This document shows, piece by piece, positions 53,101-63,470 of a stretch of 64,000 nt of DNA. Within the stretch, counting starts at the first letter, position 1. Every line of letters begins with the position of its first letter. The notes beneath the pieces are model-generated. The model did no database searches. It was not told where the DNA came from and worked only from the letters and a program-made list of their open reading frames with translations. This stretch comes from Coccinella septempunctata (taxonomy: Eukaryota > Arthropoda > Insecta > Coleoptera > Coccinellidae). Location of the stretch: the NCBI RefSeq assembly GCF_907165205.1, contig NC_058190.1:3790001-3854000 (forward strand), written 5' to 3'. A program made the translations under genes and the position numbers.

Positions 53101-56100
53101 GCGTTGCTTTTTGAAAATTTTCGTAACGCCATACATATTCAAGATATGTTTTTTGTGTTTTGTGTTTTCGTGAAAACAATTCTCTTCTCGAGATTTTTTG
53201 TTTAATTAATAACTTCATCTTTTCCTTATACTAGCATCGGTTGTAACTTCATAATTTTCAAATCAAAGTATTCCGAAAACGGTACATAGTATCGAGCACC
53301 TTAGTGGTACCTACTGAGATTTGAGTTCACTTGAAATTTTGATTAATGAATCTAACTTCAAAAATACTATGTTCAATACAACGTACCTTGTTACTAGCGC
53401 CCTCTATGAGAGTCAGATATAAAAACAAATTCATGAGATGTCAGCCTCCGTAACATATTCGTATTGAATTTCATCACAATGTTTCTAGTAGTTTCGGCAA
53501 AATCGTAAAAAATGTGTATAACCTATCCTAAAGACGAGGCACCTTTTTTTTTGAACACCCTGTTTAAATATTCAGATGATTCGAAACAAAATGCATCTTC
53601 GGAAAACATCAATATTCTTGGCAGTATGTTTCTAGTTCCTTTTGAACGATTTGCAATGCTAATGGATAAGGTCAATTATTCTATAAAATTTTCTTTTTTT
53701 TTCACAGACTCAATTGGTCTTCATCGAGTAGAAAATTCTTCAAACGTTGACACAGCTATCAGCCTCCATCTCTATTGTCCGCCTTATGACAAGTGTTTAG
53801 TTTTCAACAAAAATACCGCACAAACAAGTGTTTCGACAGTCACATTTTATTCCATGTACGGAGTTCGACTCAAGGTGAGTAAACAATTAGCAAGAATAAA
53901 CTCTCTGTTTGGTTTGTGGAGGCAATTTTCTAATGCCTGCATACATAGTACCTTCGTAAACAGAGTGAGTAAAAAGTTACGCACAATAGTCGTAACATCT
54001 TCGGTATTTACAACTTTGTAGAAAAATGCTTGAGCGGACCAATTTTCATTACAATTTACGCAGTTTTTCATGTAAACACAAATATCACAAACTCTGTTGG
54101 TTTTTTTTTTTGATGTAGCAGGGGAAAAATCTGCGAGACAAACGAACACACCCTCTCCTGAGGGGGAACAAGTGTGGGGATTCTCACTCTCCTGAGCTCG
54201 AGACCCACTAAAAACCCTAAACTGCTTCCTCATAGGTTCCGGGCATTTTGCCTATTAACCATCAGTTGACTGGACTCTCACACGATCATAGTCGTGTTGA
54301 TAGTTGTATGCTGCCTATATCTTTTATAGGTTAAGCTCTTCTTTGGTTACTTAAAATCCTTAACTAATCTATCGGTCTTCGGTGGTAGGTTTTTGACCTT
54401 CTAGCTTCTTCTGTTGGATAGTAGTCGACTAATCTTCGTAGTTCCTCATTTGGATGTTGTTTGGCTTTGTCGAATATCCTTTCCGCCTTTCTCTTCATAA
54501 ATTCTGTAATTGGTTTCCATTCCAAGTCCTTGTAGATTTTTTTGTTCCTAACAAACCAGGGTACATCCATCGCCATTCTAAGGAGTTTATTCTCAGTGGC
54601 CTGTATTCTCTTGATGTGGGTATTGGCTGCGAAGCCCCATGCCGCCGATCCATATGTGAGTTGTGGTCGCGCGATAGTTTTAATCATCGTCAATTTGATG
54701 TTCTTATTCATATTACTGCTTCTGCCTGTGAGTGGATAAAGTCTACTCATAGTGGCTTTTGTTTCATCAACTGCACATTTGATGTGGTTTTTCCATGTTA
54801 GTCCTCTGTCAAGCTTCACATCTAGGTTTGTTGCTTCATTTTCCAATTCAACCTCTGTTAGTTTGTGCAGTAGATCATCCGCTATAGCGCGTATTACTCC
54901 TCCTTATGATGTTATTATCGAATTATTCTGATTCTACGTTGGTTTACCTTAGTACCCCTCAGAATCTTTTTGTAGCTTGTACAAGTTCGGAGAACCAGTT
55001 GTGTTCTGTGTAGGCTTTATCACTGTGTCCTTACGCCACCTAAGGACAGCACTGTTAATTTTAACCCAACAGTGAGTGGTGGCCCGTACCCGTATCGTTG
55101 ATTGAAGCATTCAATCAACATACACTAATGCTTTAACCACCATGCAGCGTTGCAACATACACTAATGCTTTAACCACCAAGCCACAGACGCTATGTTCCT
55201 CGAGTGGTTTTAAGAGGGGATGGTTTGATTGCTCACCACCTCATACTCGTACATCCATTTTATAATACTAGGTACCTATCATTCACTCCTCGCCACAGAT
55301 TATAGAGTAGTTGATGCTCCTCGCATCACAAGTGCTCCTCTGACTGACACGTGTGTCGTGTTGTCAAAAGCTCCAAATATGACAAGGAAGGTCCACATTG
55401 CGATTCCTTTGTTGTTCAGAGTCTTCTGGATGACTTCAGTCAGCTGATAAATAACAGTCTCTGTAGTTTTGATTAGATACCAGATATTATGATATTCTTC
55501 TTTTTTCTCAGAAAAGAAAAAAGATTTTCCTAACATGGATTTTTTAATTGAAAATTTATAAAAAAAGTTAGCTCTGAATAAAATGCATAATAATTTAATG
55601 AGGATAACATCGAAAATCACGGTAATGCTTATTGGTTCCCCATGAGTTCGTCTCTTATCATTCTACTCTACAAGGCATAATTTCTATAAAACAATTTATG
55701 AAAATTTGGAACAAAATGGTCCAAATATACAACAAAGAGTCAAAAAGCTACTTGATGAGTGATGCATCGATATTGCAGTCAATATTTCTTCAATTATTTT
55801 CAATTCGAGTCGAACTTATGGTTCAAACGAGAGAAAAACACGTTTAGCAACAAATACCATATGATTTTTGACGCCACCATCTGCAGTCTACTACAAATAA
55901 TCGATTTTAGAAGGCAAGGGCTAGATAAAGTAAAACAAGAAAAAAAAATGATAAAAGACTCAGTTTTGCCTAAAAGAACACATGCATAACAGATGTTCCA
56001 GATAACTTAAATAATAAAACCACGAATAAAAAGAAATTTATGTGTATTTCTATCAATCTTTGAGCAATATACCTACTTGACAGGGGACACTCGACTACCG

Positions 56101-56479
56101 AACAGATCCAACTTATTTTATCGTGTTCTCTCTATTCTAGCAAGGCAGTTACCTTTTCTTGAAACACCCTATATTTTCATCCACCTCTCATGAACAAAAT
56201 GAATTTCAATCATTCGTAAAGAAAATCAGTCGAATTTCTTTAAAAATTGTCCTGTAATGTGCACAAATTTTGTTATTCGAACCAAAAACTCCTGGAAAAA
56301 TGAAATTTTGATAACGAATATTTTCTATAGCAAATATTGAAAAAACTCACTTCTTTTCTCTGTCTGCTTCATATGAGGACATCCCGAAACTGCTAGTTTG
56401 TGCTGTTTTTTCTATTAACTGATTGTCTCTTTCTTTTAAGGGAGCCAACAAGCCTGTTCCTGAACCAGAAGACAACTAA
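40913..56479 (+). CDS. CDO1: Cysteine dioxygenase type 1, complete coding region in 4 exons
   Basis: Joining 40913-41151, 48741-48973, 53708-53874 and 56441-56479 gives 225 residues and a TAA. CDO1 is a cytosolic non-heme iron cupin enzyme that oxidises L-cysteine to cysteine sulfinate, feeding hypotaurine/taurine synthesis and sulfate production. The iron ligands are His109 and His111 (IHDHANSH) and His163 (GLHRVEN). The cofactor pair is Cys116 (HCFMK) and Tyr180 (SLHLYCPP). The mammalian enzyme is 200 residues; this one has about 23 extra at the N-terminus. The ATG follows an in-frame stop. Introns are 7.6, 4.7 and 2.6 kb and full of transposons. Identification is secure. Confidence 0.95.
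41381..42180. mobile_element. Palindromic repeat family P, copy 4 (with nested hairpin insert)
   Basis: Starts TAGGGTGAGTCTTTCATTTC and ends GTACGAGTCTTTGACTCGTA. It shares ATTCTTGCGGTCAAAAGAAA and GGGTTCTTTGAG blocks with the other copies and is interrupted at 41622-41802. Confidence 0.7.
41622..41802. mobile_element. 181-bp insert with 37-bp perfect hairpin and 15-bp TSD
   Basis: AGATAGTTTTTATTT flanks both sides (41607-41621, 41803-41817). Inside, TCTCTTCATAAACTTTTTAG and the following bases (41660-41696) are a perfect inverse of 41769-41805. A 15-base duplication is too long for common DNA transposons and fits LINE-type integration or an unusual mechanism. Confidence 0.6.
42440..43100 (+). 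pseudogene. Degenerate transposon HTH protein fragment
   Basis: Weak protein traces in shifting frames: PFTDSQNLSLFQLHKW, RISRVEILHRQIF and LRKTGSVQRKREN, resembling the helix-turn-helix start of insect mariner-like transposases (RKTGSV- then K/R-rich). Heavily decayed; tentative. Confidence 0.3.
43101..43755. other. Intron, nothing recognised
   Basis: AT-rich CDO1 intron 1 sequence without repeat partners in the window. Confidence 0.5.
43756..44267. mobile_element. CAGGGTGG-ended MITE with about 50-bp near-perfect TIRs
   Basis: CAGGGTGGCCATTTGAAAAC and ACGAGATTACAGACGAAAT recur inverted at 44216-44267. TA precedes the left end; the right end reads CACCCTATA. It abuts family P copy 5, so it probably inserted into or next to that copy. 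Confidence 0.78.
44268..44618. mobile_element. Palindromic repeat family P, copy 5 (right part only)
   Basis: Begins inside the family consensus (ACGTTTTGTGAAATATCTTC, GATCCACAGATGTGTAGTGT) and ends GTACGAGTCAAATATTCACC. The left arm is missing. Confidence 0.68.
44619..45756. other. Intron with a short direct repeat
   Basis: ACAAGCTATAACTTCGACAT at 45258 has a near copy at about 45557 followed by GATGTTGGATTT in both, so a repeat of about 300 bases is likely. A 13-base poly-C run occurs near 44932. No gene is seen. Confidence 0.45.
45757..46345. mobile_element. Possible MITE with TACAGGGT ends
   Basis: TACAGGGTATCC at about 45759 and ACCCTGTACA ending about 46345 are inverted over some 8-10 bases only. 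Another TACAGGGTGTAAC occurs at about 45840. Boundaries and unity of the element are uncertain. Confidence 0.3.
46346..47269. other. Intron, nothing recognised
   Basis: CDO1 intron 1 sequence without recognisable repeats or coding signal. Confidence 0.5.
47274..48464 (-). mobile_element. Solo LTR, minus orientation, with TATA and poly(A) signals
   Basis: About 1.19 kb flanked by ACAC (47270-47273, 48465-48468). Read on the minus strand it has CCTATAAAAGCAG (TATA box, plus coordinates about 48314-48326), then about 190 bases later AATAAA (48125-48130), and ends TCACGTTACA. It is more GC-rich than its surroundings. Three direct motifs CTACCCCAAGGGCT at 47744, 47844 and 47951 are spaced 100-107 bases. 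If the LTR starts with TG, the right edge is 48467 and the duplication is lost. Confidence 0.6.
47744..47985. repeat. Three approx. 100-bp-spaced direct repeats inside the solo LTR
   Basis: CTACCCCAAGGGCTTACGCA plus CCATGACTGATAG, about 38 bases, appears three times with unlike spacers. Imperfect tandem duplications in an LTR, not a CRISPR array. Confidence 0.75.
48741..48973 (+). CDS. CDO1: CDO1 exon 2 (first cupin motif)
   Basis: The acceptor is AATCTTACAG and the donor GTAAGT. It encodes YTRNLVDTGNGKYNLMLLCW, GEGHGSGIHDHANSHCFMKV and LQGSIEEVKFAWP: cupin motif 1 with two iron-binding His and the cross-link Cys. It ends in phase 1 after CYIN. Confidence 0.95.
48974..49424. other. Intron, nothing recognised
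   Basis: Start of CDO1 intron 2, AT-rich, before the LINE 3' end at about 49425. Confidence 0.5.
49425..51546 (-). pseudogene. LINE with restriction-like endonuclease (R2/NeSL-like), degenerate
   Basis: Minus strand, 5' to 3': LNHLIFMDDLKLFSSTKKQM (RT active site region, DD), TEEFTRILRRIMRT, CATHETIQHITGGCQKFAGT (Cys-His motif CxxxC-H-C) and DVAIPNNSNLLDRHTEKKSK to IPIVISSTGLLPKKLPENL (endonuclease-like domain after the zinc motif). This order, RT then CCHC then nuclease, marks LINEs with a C-terminal restriction-like endonuclease. Frameshifts and lost segments make it inactive. Related fragments are at 30425 and 35139. Confidence 0.75.
51758..52944. mobile_element. Element with perfect 26-bp inverted ends
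   Basis: TTTATTTTAGCAGTCGGTTG and GCCATG at 51758-51783 recur as the exact inverse at 52919-52944. One arm also appears at 5396-5612. No transposase is visible; the interior is AT-rich. Confidence 0.6.
52945..53707. other. End of CDO1 intron 2, nothing recognised
   Basis: No repeat partners were seen. The open frame starting at 53512 runs through the acceptor into exon 3, so its first part is intronic. Confidence 0.5.
53708..53874 (+). CDS. CDO1: CDO1 exon 3 (second cupin motif)
   Basis: The acceptor is TTTTTTTCACAG and the donor GTGAGT. It encodes SIGLHRVENSS, AISLHLYCPPYDKC and TVTFYSMYGVRLK, with the third iron-binding His and the cofactor Tyr. The split codon at the exon 2/3 junction gives Asn. 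Confidence 0.94.
54103..54885 (-). pseudogene. Jockey-like LINE, 3' end with poly-A
   Basis: Minus-strand frame 54846-54364 reads NLDVKLDRGLTWKNHIKCAV, TIARPQLTYGSAAWGFAAN and ENKLLRMAMDVPWFVRNK, the C-terminal part of Jockey-clade reverse transcriptases. A 3' UTR of about 250 bases ends in an A-run (T-run at about 54103-54112 on plus). It is strongly 5'-truncated and sits 230 bases after CDO1 exon 3. Confidence 0.8.
54930..55215 (-). repeat. tRNA-like SINE candidate with duplicated head
   Basis: Minus strand begins GTGGCTTGGTGGTTAAAGCA, similar to a pol III A box (TGGCNNAGTGG). The block TGGTGGTTAAAGCATTAGTG is present twice, 54 bases apart. A clear B box was not found (GGGTACGGGCC is a weak candidate). 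Confidence 0.4.
55216..56440. other. CDO1 intron 3 remainder, nothing recognised
   Basis: AT-rich, with several short chance ORFs and no repeat partner or coding motif. Confidence 0.5.
56441..56479 (+). CDS. CDO1: CDO1 exon 4 (short C-terminal exon)
   Basis: After acceptor TTCTTTTAAG, 12 codons (GANKPVPEPEDN) and TAA in phase 0. Short variable C-terminal ends are normal for the family. The assignment rests on phase, acceptor quality and position. Confidence 0.75.
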   Translation, partial: GANKPVPEPEDN

Positions 56480-56683
56480 CCTGATTGGAAGGTTAATTTT
56501 TATCGTTTTCAATATGGAAATTTTGTCTCAGAGGATATATTCCAAAAATCGTGTAGTTGATGTGTACCATTTTGAAATATTTATGTCATAAAAGTGTAAA
56601 TGATATTATTTCCACTGATTATTGGTGTTATGAGTCTGTAATATAATTAATTAACATGTTAGGAATATTGTTGTTGTCGATAT

Positions 56684-56689
56684 ATTAAA
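56684..56689 (+). promoter_or_regulatory. Possible poly(A) signal ATTAAA of CDO1
   Basis: ATTAAA lies 205 bases after the stop codon. CATAAA at 56585 is a weaker alternative. Neither is decisive. Confidence 0.3.
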
Positions 56690-57019
56690 TTGATGTATAT
56701 GTTCAAAGCTTATTTTAATTCCAAATCATCCTATGAAAAGAAAAGAGATTTGAAATAGGGAAGATGAGGTAAGTGTGATATCTACGTATACCTCATTTGA
56801 AAGGTCTTCTCATTTTGAGTTCAGCATTTCAATTTTTTTTCATTCAATTCTGTTAGTTTTCGAGATATTGATCAGAATTTGAATTGTGTTCAGTAGTGGT
56901 CATTTCGTTAAACATTTTCTGCGAATCAATCAAATTTTCACTAATTTGTTCCGTGGTTTCGATGATACGAGGATATATTGAAAAATTCTTAACCTACTAT
57001 AGAACCAAACAAAATTTCA

Positions 57020-58090
57020 ATGTCAAAATATTTTATTACTCAACATATTCTCCTCTTAATCGGATACATTTATTACAGCGAACCTGCAACGTCTCTAGAC
57101 CTTTAAAATAAATGTTTCTTCTTGCTCTGCAAACCAGACCTCCACCAGCTTTTATTATCTCCTCGTTGGAAGAAAATTTACGACCTTTTAAACTTCTTTT
57201 CAGTTGAGGAAAGAGATGATAGTCGGCCAAATCTGGTGAATAAGGGCAGTGTTCTAGTAATTCAAACCCTAAATCACGAATTTATGGCATGGAAACATGA
57301 GATTTGTGGATAGCTTTCCGCGTCTTTTCTCTCTAATTTTTTTCCGTATAGTGGCCAGTAATGTCGAATAGTTATTATATATTATTAGGTTATTGTTCTA
57401 CCCTTATCCAAATAAACAATCATGATTACTTCATGGCAATCCCAAAAAACTGAAGAAGCAAAAATCCAGTAGATTTTTGGACACGAAACTTCTTAGGTTT
57501 TGGAGAACCAGAGTGTCGCCATTCCATCGATTGTTGCTTTGTTTCTGGATCGTAGAAATGTACCCAAGTCTCATCTATAGTAACAATTCGGTTTAAGAAG
57601 TCTACATCGTTTTCAAATCGAGCACAGATCTAACGCGATGCTTCTACCCTTGCACGCTTTTGGTCAACATTCAAACATTCGGGTATCCATTTTGTAGCAA
57701 TTTTTCTCATGTCCTAATTGACATGAACTATATGATGAACGCGTTCGTATGAAATATTCAGTGCTTCAGATATCCGTTTTAGCCCAATTCGACGGTCTGA
57801 TAAAATCATGTCATGAACTGCATTGATATTTTCGGGGACTAACACAGAAACTGGCCTTCTCGATCAGTCATCATCTTCAATAGAAAATTTACCTCTTTTG
57901 AAGCTTGCAGTTCAATTTTTCACGGTCGCATACGAAGGACATTGATCTCCAAGGGTATTAGGCATATCTTCGTAAATCTGCTCACCTCTTAAACCTTTTA
58001 AATACAGGTACTTGATGATGGCATGATACTCCAATTTTTAGATTTTCACTATTTCGGTGTTTGTTGCTATGGTAACGCAATATTTTTTTA
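57020..58090 (-). pseudogene. mariner transposon transposase, dead copy
   Basis: Minus strand with stops and frameshifts: IIKYLYLKGLRGEQIYEDMP (N-terminal HTH), ISEALNISYERVHHIVHVN, TIDETWVHFYDPETKQQSME (first catalytic Asp block), ASSVFWDCHEVIMIVYLDKG-type traces (second Asp), and ADYHLFPQLKRSLKGRKFSS (C-terminal DYHLFP motif with third Asp). The D34D order is typical of mariner. No functional ORF. Confidence 0.85.
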
Positions 58091-59330
58091 TGCATGGAAC
58101 TGGTCTAGGCTAACTAGATTTCAATACATCCTCGTATAATCGTCAATTGACGGTGTAGGCAGTTACCAAAACCAGATACCAAAATATTACTGTTTGACTT
58201 TTTCATTAATAATTGGGGTGTGAGTGGTTCATACATTGGCAGAAAAAACTGAAATTATTTCTTTATTATTCAATAAAAATGAGTGCGAGAACAGCAGATT
58301 TATCATCAAAATTACAGAATGAAAGAGTAAAAATTCGATAAATTTACAAATTGCATGCTTCAAGGGAAGACCAATGTTATTTAAAATTTAAATGTGAATA
58401 TTTCGAAAACGGGGGCATTAATAAGTGCCAATTTCACCAAGGACATAAACCTAGAGCAGATGTAACTGGTGTCGGGAAAAGAAATGCCATTTAAAAGAAT
58501 AGAACCCATGTGCATGTGTGAATCCTGTTTACACATGAAGGTATTTCAAGGATAAACTCATTATTGTGGGGTATACTACTTGAGGAAAAAAATCAACTCG
58601 ATAGCTTGGATACAAAGTCATAACATTGTGATCCATAGACCATGTAGGTACGCTTTCCTGGGTCACTCTGTAGAATGTTTATGCGATCATCTTCGTGTGA
58701 CAAAAGAAGTAGCACGTTTCAGTTTATGTCAATACTGTTGAGCGGATCCAAGAGTTTCCAATTATTGTAATCGTTCTCTACTTGAATTGGACTTCGGTAC
58801 CAAAAATAAGTTAATGAATGTCTATAAACAAAAATTCGTTCAACCTTTATTTTCTTAATATAAAAATCAATATTGTTGTGTTTCGAGCTCGGTTTCGAGT
58901 TTGTAATGTATGCCGCGCGTTACTAGGGTTTCTGTATTCATACATCCAATTCATTAGATTCCGAATCTCCGTAGTGGTAGTTCATCAGGACTCTATATAT
59001 TGTTCCCATATCCACAGGAATAAAGTGAAAAAAATTATCTCTGATTAATATTGGAAGTGAGGAAAGGCTTCTATGTGAGTCATATATTTTATTTCCAAAA
59101 TTGAACCTCTCGCAATAATCATATCAATAATCATAAATGGAATCGAACTCATGATCAGTGTATATTATTAAAGTGTTATTATATCAGATTTTTACGGTTA
59201 TGAAGTATGGCCTATGTCACTCCAGATGAACCCCTATGAAGGAGCGCTACAACCCAAAAATATTGACTTAAGAAATGGAACCGAATGGTATCTCATTTTT
59301 TTATGGTTTTTTTAATGTTCCACTAGAGTT
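58091..59330. other. Intergenic, nothing recognised
   Basis: AT-rich, only short chance ORFs. Confidence 0.5.
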
Positions 59331-59379
59331 TCCCAGTTCAGTAGTTTTTTTCTTCTGATCGTTTCAATGCAACTACTCC

Positions 59380-60060
59380 TCGAACGGCAACCCTAGCTTT
59401 GGTTTTTTCAGATACTGAATATTCTTGCCCCGTTTGTGTTAATAGGACTCATGCGCAAAAAATTGATGCACAGCTAAATCTTTCTATGAGAATTATCACT
59501 GGAACTATTAGATCTTCACCTATTCAATGGTTACCAGTTCTTTCACATATTGTACCGCCTCATATTCGTAGACGGACTGCAGTTATGAATTCTTGAATTA
59601 AATTTGAGTTTCCCAACTCATTTCCAATTCTGTCCTATATTCCAGAAAATACGATTCCAAGACTGAAGTCGCGTAAACCTTTATGGTCCAACTCTTTTCG
59701 TAATTCGAATGTAAGGACAAGGACATTTGTCTGAATGGAATAGGTGAACAATTTCCAACCAAGAATTCGTTGGAGTTTCTGGTTTTGATCTTCCCAGCAG
59801 GAATCCCAGAAGAATTTTGTGTATTCTGAATCGTATAAGAACAGGTCAAGGACGTTGCAATTATGCATTTCAGGTGGAATTCAGTTGAGAGCCCTAGTTG
59901 TGAATGCGGGGACCAGAAGAAACCATACATCATCTGGTTAATCATCGTCTGATTTATACATTTCAGGATGGTTTTAGGGCTATACGTGCAGTCTCTGAAT
60001 CTTTTTCGAAGTGGGTTGTGAATTTTAGGTCAATGTGACATTTATAGAACTTGAGATTTT
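59380..60060 (+). pseudogene. LINE C-terminal fragment
   Basis: The frame at 59399-59596 reads KIDAQLNLSMRIITGTIRSS and PIQWLPVLSHIVPPHIRRRT, the post-RT segment shared by many insect Jockey-like elements. Traces continue in other frames (IPRLKSRKPLWSNSF, NRSRTLQLCISG). No start or RT core remains. Confidence 0.65.
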
Positions 60061-62280
60061 ATTATCTCACATCACATTTTACTATAAATTTTTGAGATGC
60101 ATCGATTTTTATCATTTTGTTGTCCATTTGTAGCCTTTCTCATCTAGCTTATCACCTGATATCGAGTCTGCAGGAATTACAATTTAATTTGATGATATAC
60201 AGGGTAGAACTGAAAATTAGTGATGCAATGATGGGTCTTTAAATGAATTTCTGAAGCCTGATCTTCCCTCAACATTTTTTTTTATTCACTTCATCGTCAA
60301 TAGCTCTTCCCTCAAAGGAAATACGATTTTTCAAAAGAAAGTATGCGATTTATAACATTGAAGATAACACATTGGAAAAATAGGTACAGATAAAATTATG
60401 AATAAGCCTCCCCTAAAATGTCCCACTTATGCCCAATTGGGTTTAGATCAGGGCTACATAGAGGCAAGCCTAACCGATGGATGTTCATCTGATCGAGATA
60501 ATCTGTTACAATTCTCCACACATGCGAGCAACGGCTTGCGCTATTTCTTCTTACCGCATAATAAAAAAATCATTTCCTAGATTACAGTGTAATTGTAAAT
60601 GACAACATTAAATACCAAAGATTATAGAATAGAAAGATAGGAAACCCTCACATTTCTAGTACTAAAAACCGACTACATTTTGGCCAGTGACAACACATTT
60701 GACAATGAGATGGCGCTGAAAACGTACTGTCTGACAGAAAACCTTTTTGATAACAGTTTTCTGTTTTATAATTGAAAGGCGCGAAATTCGAATTCTATTC
60801 CTAGTATTGGATTTCAATATCGACTTTGTTGAGACCAGAAAACAAACATCCTAAGCGACAAAATAAAAGTATGGTTTTGTTTATTGACTAGGATTTTAGT
60901 TTTCATCTGAACATTGTTTGGAATCAATTGACATCAATAGAATACTCTATCGGATGTGCTATATTTTTATTTGCAATTTATAAACATTTACACAAATTTG
61001 GAATTATGGCGGATAGAGCTTTCACAAGGACACAAAAAAGTATATGGTTATCTGTTATACGTCAAATGTGTTATTTCTGTTCAATACGTTGTTTTGAATT
61101 AGTAAACTTAGTTGTATTTGTACAATTTATATCAGAAATTAACATAAACAAATACATATTCAATATACCATCATAGCATGAACATTTCAGTTACTTATAT
61201 ATTATTTACAGAATTTTCAGAACCCCAACTAGAAAAAAAAATTCACCGAGGTATACAAGACCTGTATATTAGTCCGTCAGTAGAGTTTCTCTATAATTTC
61301 TTTATGATATGGTCTCTTTATGACAAAATATACGAATGGATTAATGAATGAACAAAACACTCGCAGCAGGTTTCATAGAACTTTTACTTTCCAAACAACA
61401 ATTTGACAGTCACTCGATACCCAAAACGGAGTCAATAAAACCTTTGCATTTCTGAATATATTGAAGCAGTAGCAATTGAGAATCTTTGAATGGACGTATA
61501 AAAGTTATAATTTCTCCCAAATTGGCCCTTCATGCAAGGTATGCTTCCTGTATACAACAATTTACGTGGATGAACAGTTCTCAATCGACTTGTAAAATGT
61601 TCATTGGACATGGTGCAGTCAGTAGTGTTTGCATGCCTTTACGCCCTGAAAATTCTATCCAAAAATCAATAATGAATTAATGACCGTGTCACATGTTACC
61701 AGTTTTAATACTTACATTCCCATTTTCCTTTTTATTTGATTCACAGTTCTTCACCATACAATAATCTTCGAACGATATTTTGAGGTTTTCACCAAGAAAT
61801 TAGACAGAAATTTCAATAATCAGCAACTAGAACGATATTGATAAACAAAAGGCGATACGAGAATCAAAATATTCAAAACCTCTGTGATCAAAATGGCCAT
61901 CTGACATCTCACAAAATTTCATATGTCCCTCGAATTAATATTTTAACCAGTCTTAGGGCCTTAAAAACACATTTGAAACACAGATGGCACTCACATCACT
62001 TTAGTCGCTTCATTTCCTATCTTTCTACTCCATAATCTTTGATTAATTACATGAACAATAAGCATATCGTTGTCACGTAACAGTATAACTATAACTGTGT
62101 TTCTTGATCAAGAAGTAGGGGAGGCTGGGGCTTTATTAACAGGGTAAGTATTAACAAGCGAATACCTCGAAAACTATACATGCTGAACCTACACCACGTG
62201 GTTTGAAACGCCATCTAGATCACGCCACTTGACTCGGGATTGGTCAGTTTTACCATGCGCGTCTTGCAATCGAGTTATGT
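60061..62280. other. Intergenic, nothing recognised
   Basis: AT-rich. A hydrophobic 82-codon frame at 60928-61176 has no motif, splice context or repeat partner and is left unannotated. TACAGGGTAGAACTG at about 60199 resembles a MITE end without a partner. Confidence 0.45.
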
Positions 62281-62309
62281 CCCGGACAGAGATATATCTA
62301 TATCAGACC

Positions 62310-62393
62310 AGAGATATAATATTATAATAATTGATAATAATAATGAATAAAAATTATTATTATTAATTATTATTATATCTCTGGTCCCGGACC
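62310..62393. repeat. ATT-rich hairpin
   Basis: CCAGAGATATAATATTATAA at about 62309 and its near inverse, TTATTATTATATCTCTGG, ending about 62387, form a stem with (ATT)n-like arms. A small fold-back or MITE core. Confidence 0.5.
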
Positions 62394-62959
62394 GTTTCAT
62401 TACGCAGGTAACGAACATTTTCAACCTTGAAAGTTTTTGATTTTTGCCCGAAATATACGATGATGTTATAATTATGTTTTTCATTTTTCTAGAAGTCTAT
62501 TTCATACTTGATAACGTTTTGTCGCTCAATTGACTATCTCTTCAACAAATATTTTTCCATGTTATTTGCAATAAAAAATGTTCCTTTGGGGCTAAATTTA
62601 ACGAATCGCCGGGGTTAGAATTAACCTGTTAATACCTTCCTCAGATATGCGGGCTACTATCAACAAAATTAAAGACTTATTTGATAATTATTATATTTTC
62701 TTTTTTCGTCCCATTTTCTTTTAGAATGAGAACGTATAAACGAAAAACTTCTCGAGGGTGTTGTGATTTTGTAATTAAAGAGTAGTGGACTGTATGAAAA
62801 GATAATTGAGTTGGAGATGGTATAAAAACATTTATTGAGTATCGTTCACAATCATAAAATGAATATGTCACCTGCATGAAGCTAATACAGTAAAAGCAAC
62901 TAATATTAACCACATCTATAAACTCAGAGAGACCTAATTCAACTAAAAACAAGAGATGG

Positions 62960-63470
62960 TCCAGAGCAGTTCAAATGAGAAGTCACTTGATGTCAGACTT
63001 AGACGTTGAGGAGTTCAATAAATTCAATATCAACACAACGGTTACACAGTGATAGAGCAATCAATTCAAAATTGATTGCGATAGCCTCTTTATTCTATCA
63101 GAAAACGCGAAGGTTAAAATACTGAATTTTAAAGAGAAGACGCGAGAGTACAGAGAAATAGGTCAGAGGTGAAACCGCAATGTCTAAGTCTGATCATCAA
63201 CGAGAAATCGATACATTAAATTTGAGTTGATCAATAATGTTAATGTAAGCATGAGCAGAACAAGAGTCGCACAAGTTAAATGAGAAGCACAGAATTAATG
63301 AATTTGAGAAGCACTAGAATATTAAAAATAATATAAAAAGGGCAATAAATTCTAATTAAATGAGAAGCTCGATAATAATATAATTAATTAAATGAAAAGG
63401 ACAATCATAATTAATCTGAGAAGGACATGGTATAATTCATATACATTGAGATGATCTTAAAGAGTGCAAA
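62960..63470. repeat. Degenerate purine-rich repeats (AAATGAGAAG motif)
   Basis: AAATGAGAAG recurs at about 62968, 63279 and 63357, with variants TTTGAGAAGCAC, AAATGAAAAGGAC and TCTGAGAAGGAC nearby. Spacing is irregular. Origin unknown. Confidence 0.35.

Noticed and set aside
53512..53707. Coding reading of the open frame upstream of CDO1 exon 3
   Set aside because: A strong TTTTTTTCACAG acceptor at 53696-53707 and the conserved exon 2 joining phase show this part is intron.
60928..61176. Hydrophobic 82-codon ORF
   Set aside because: AT-rich hydrophobic frames of this size are common by chance here. No homology recognised and no exon structure found.
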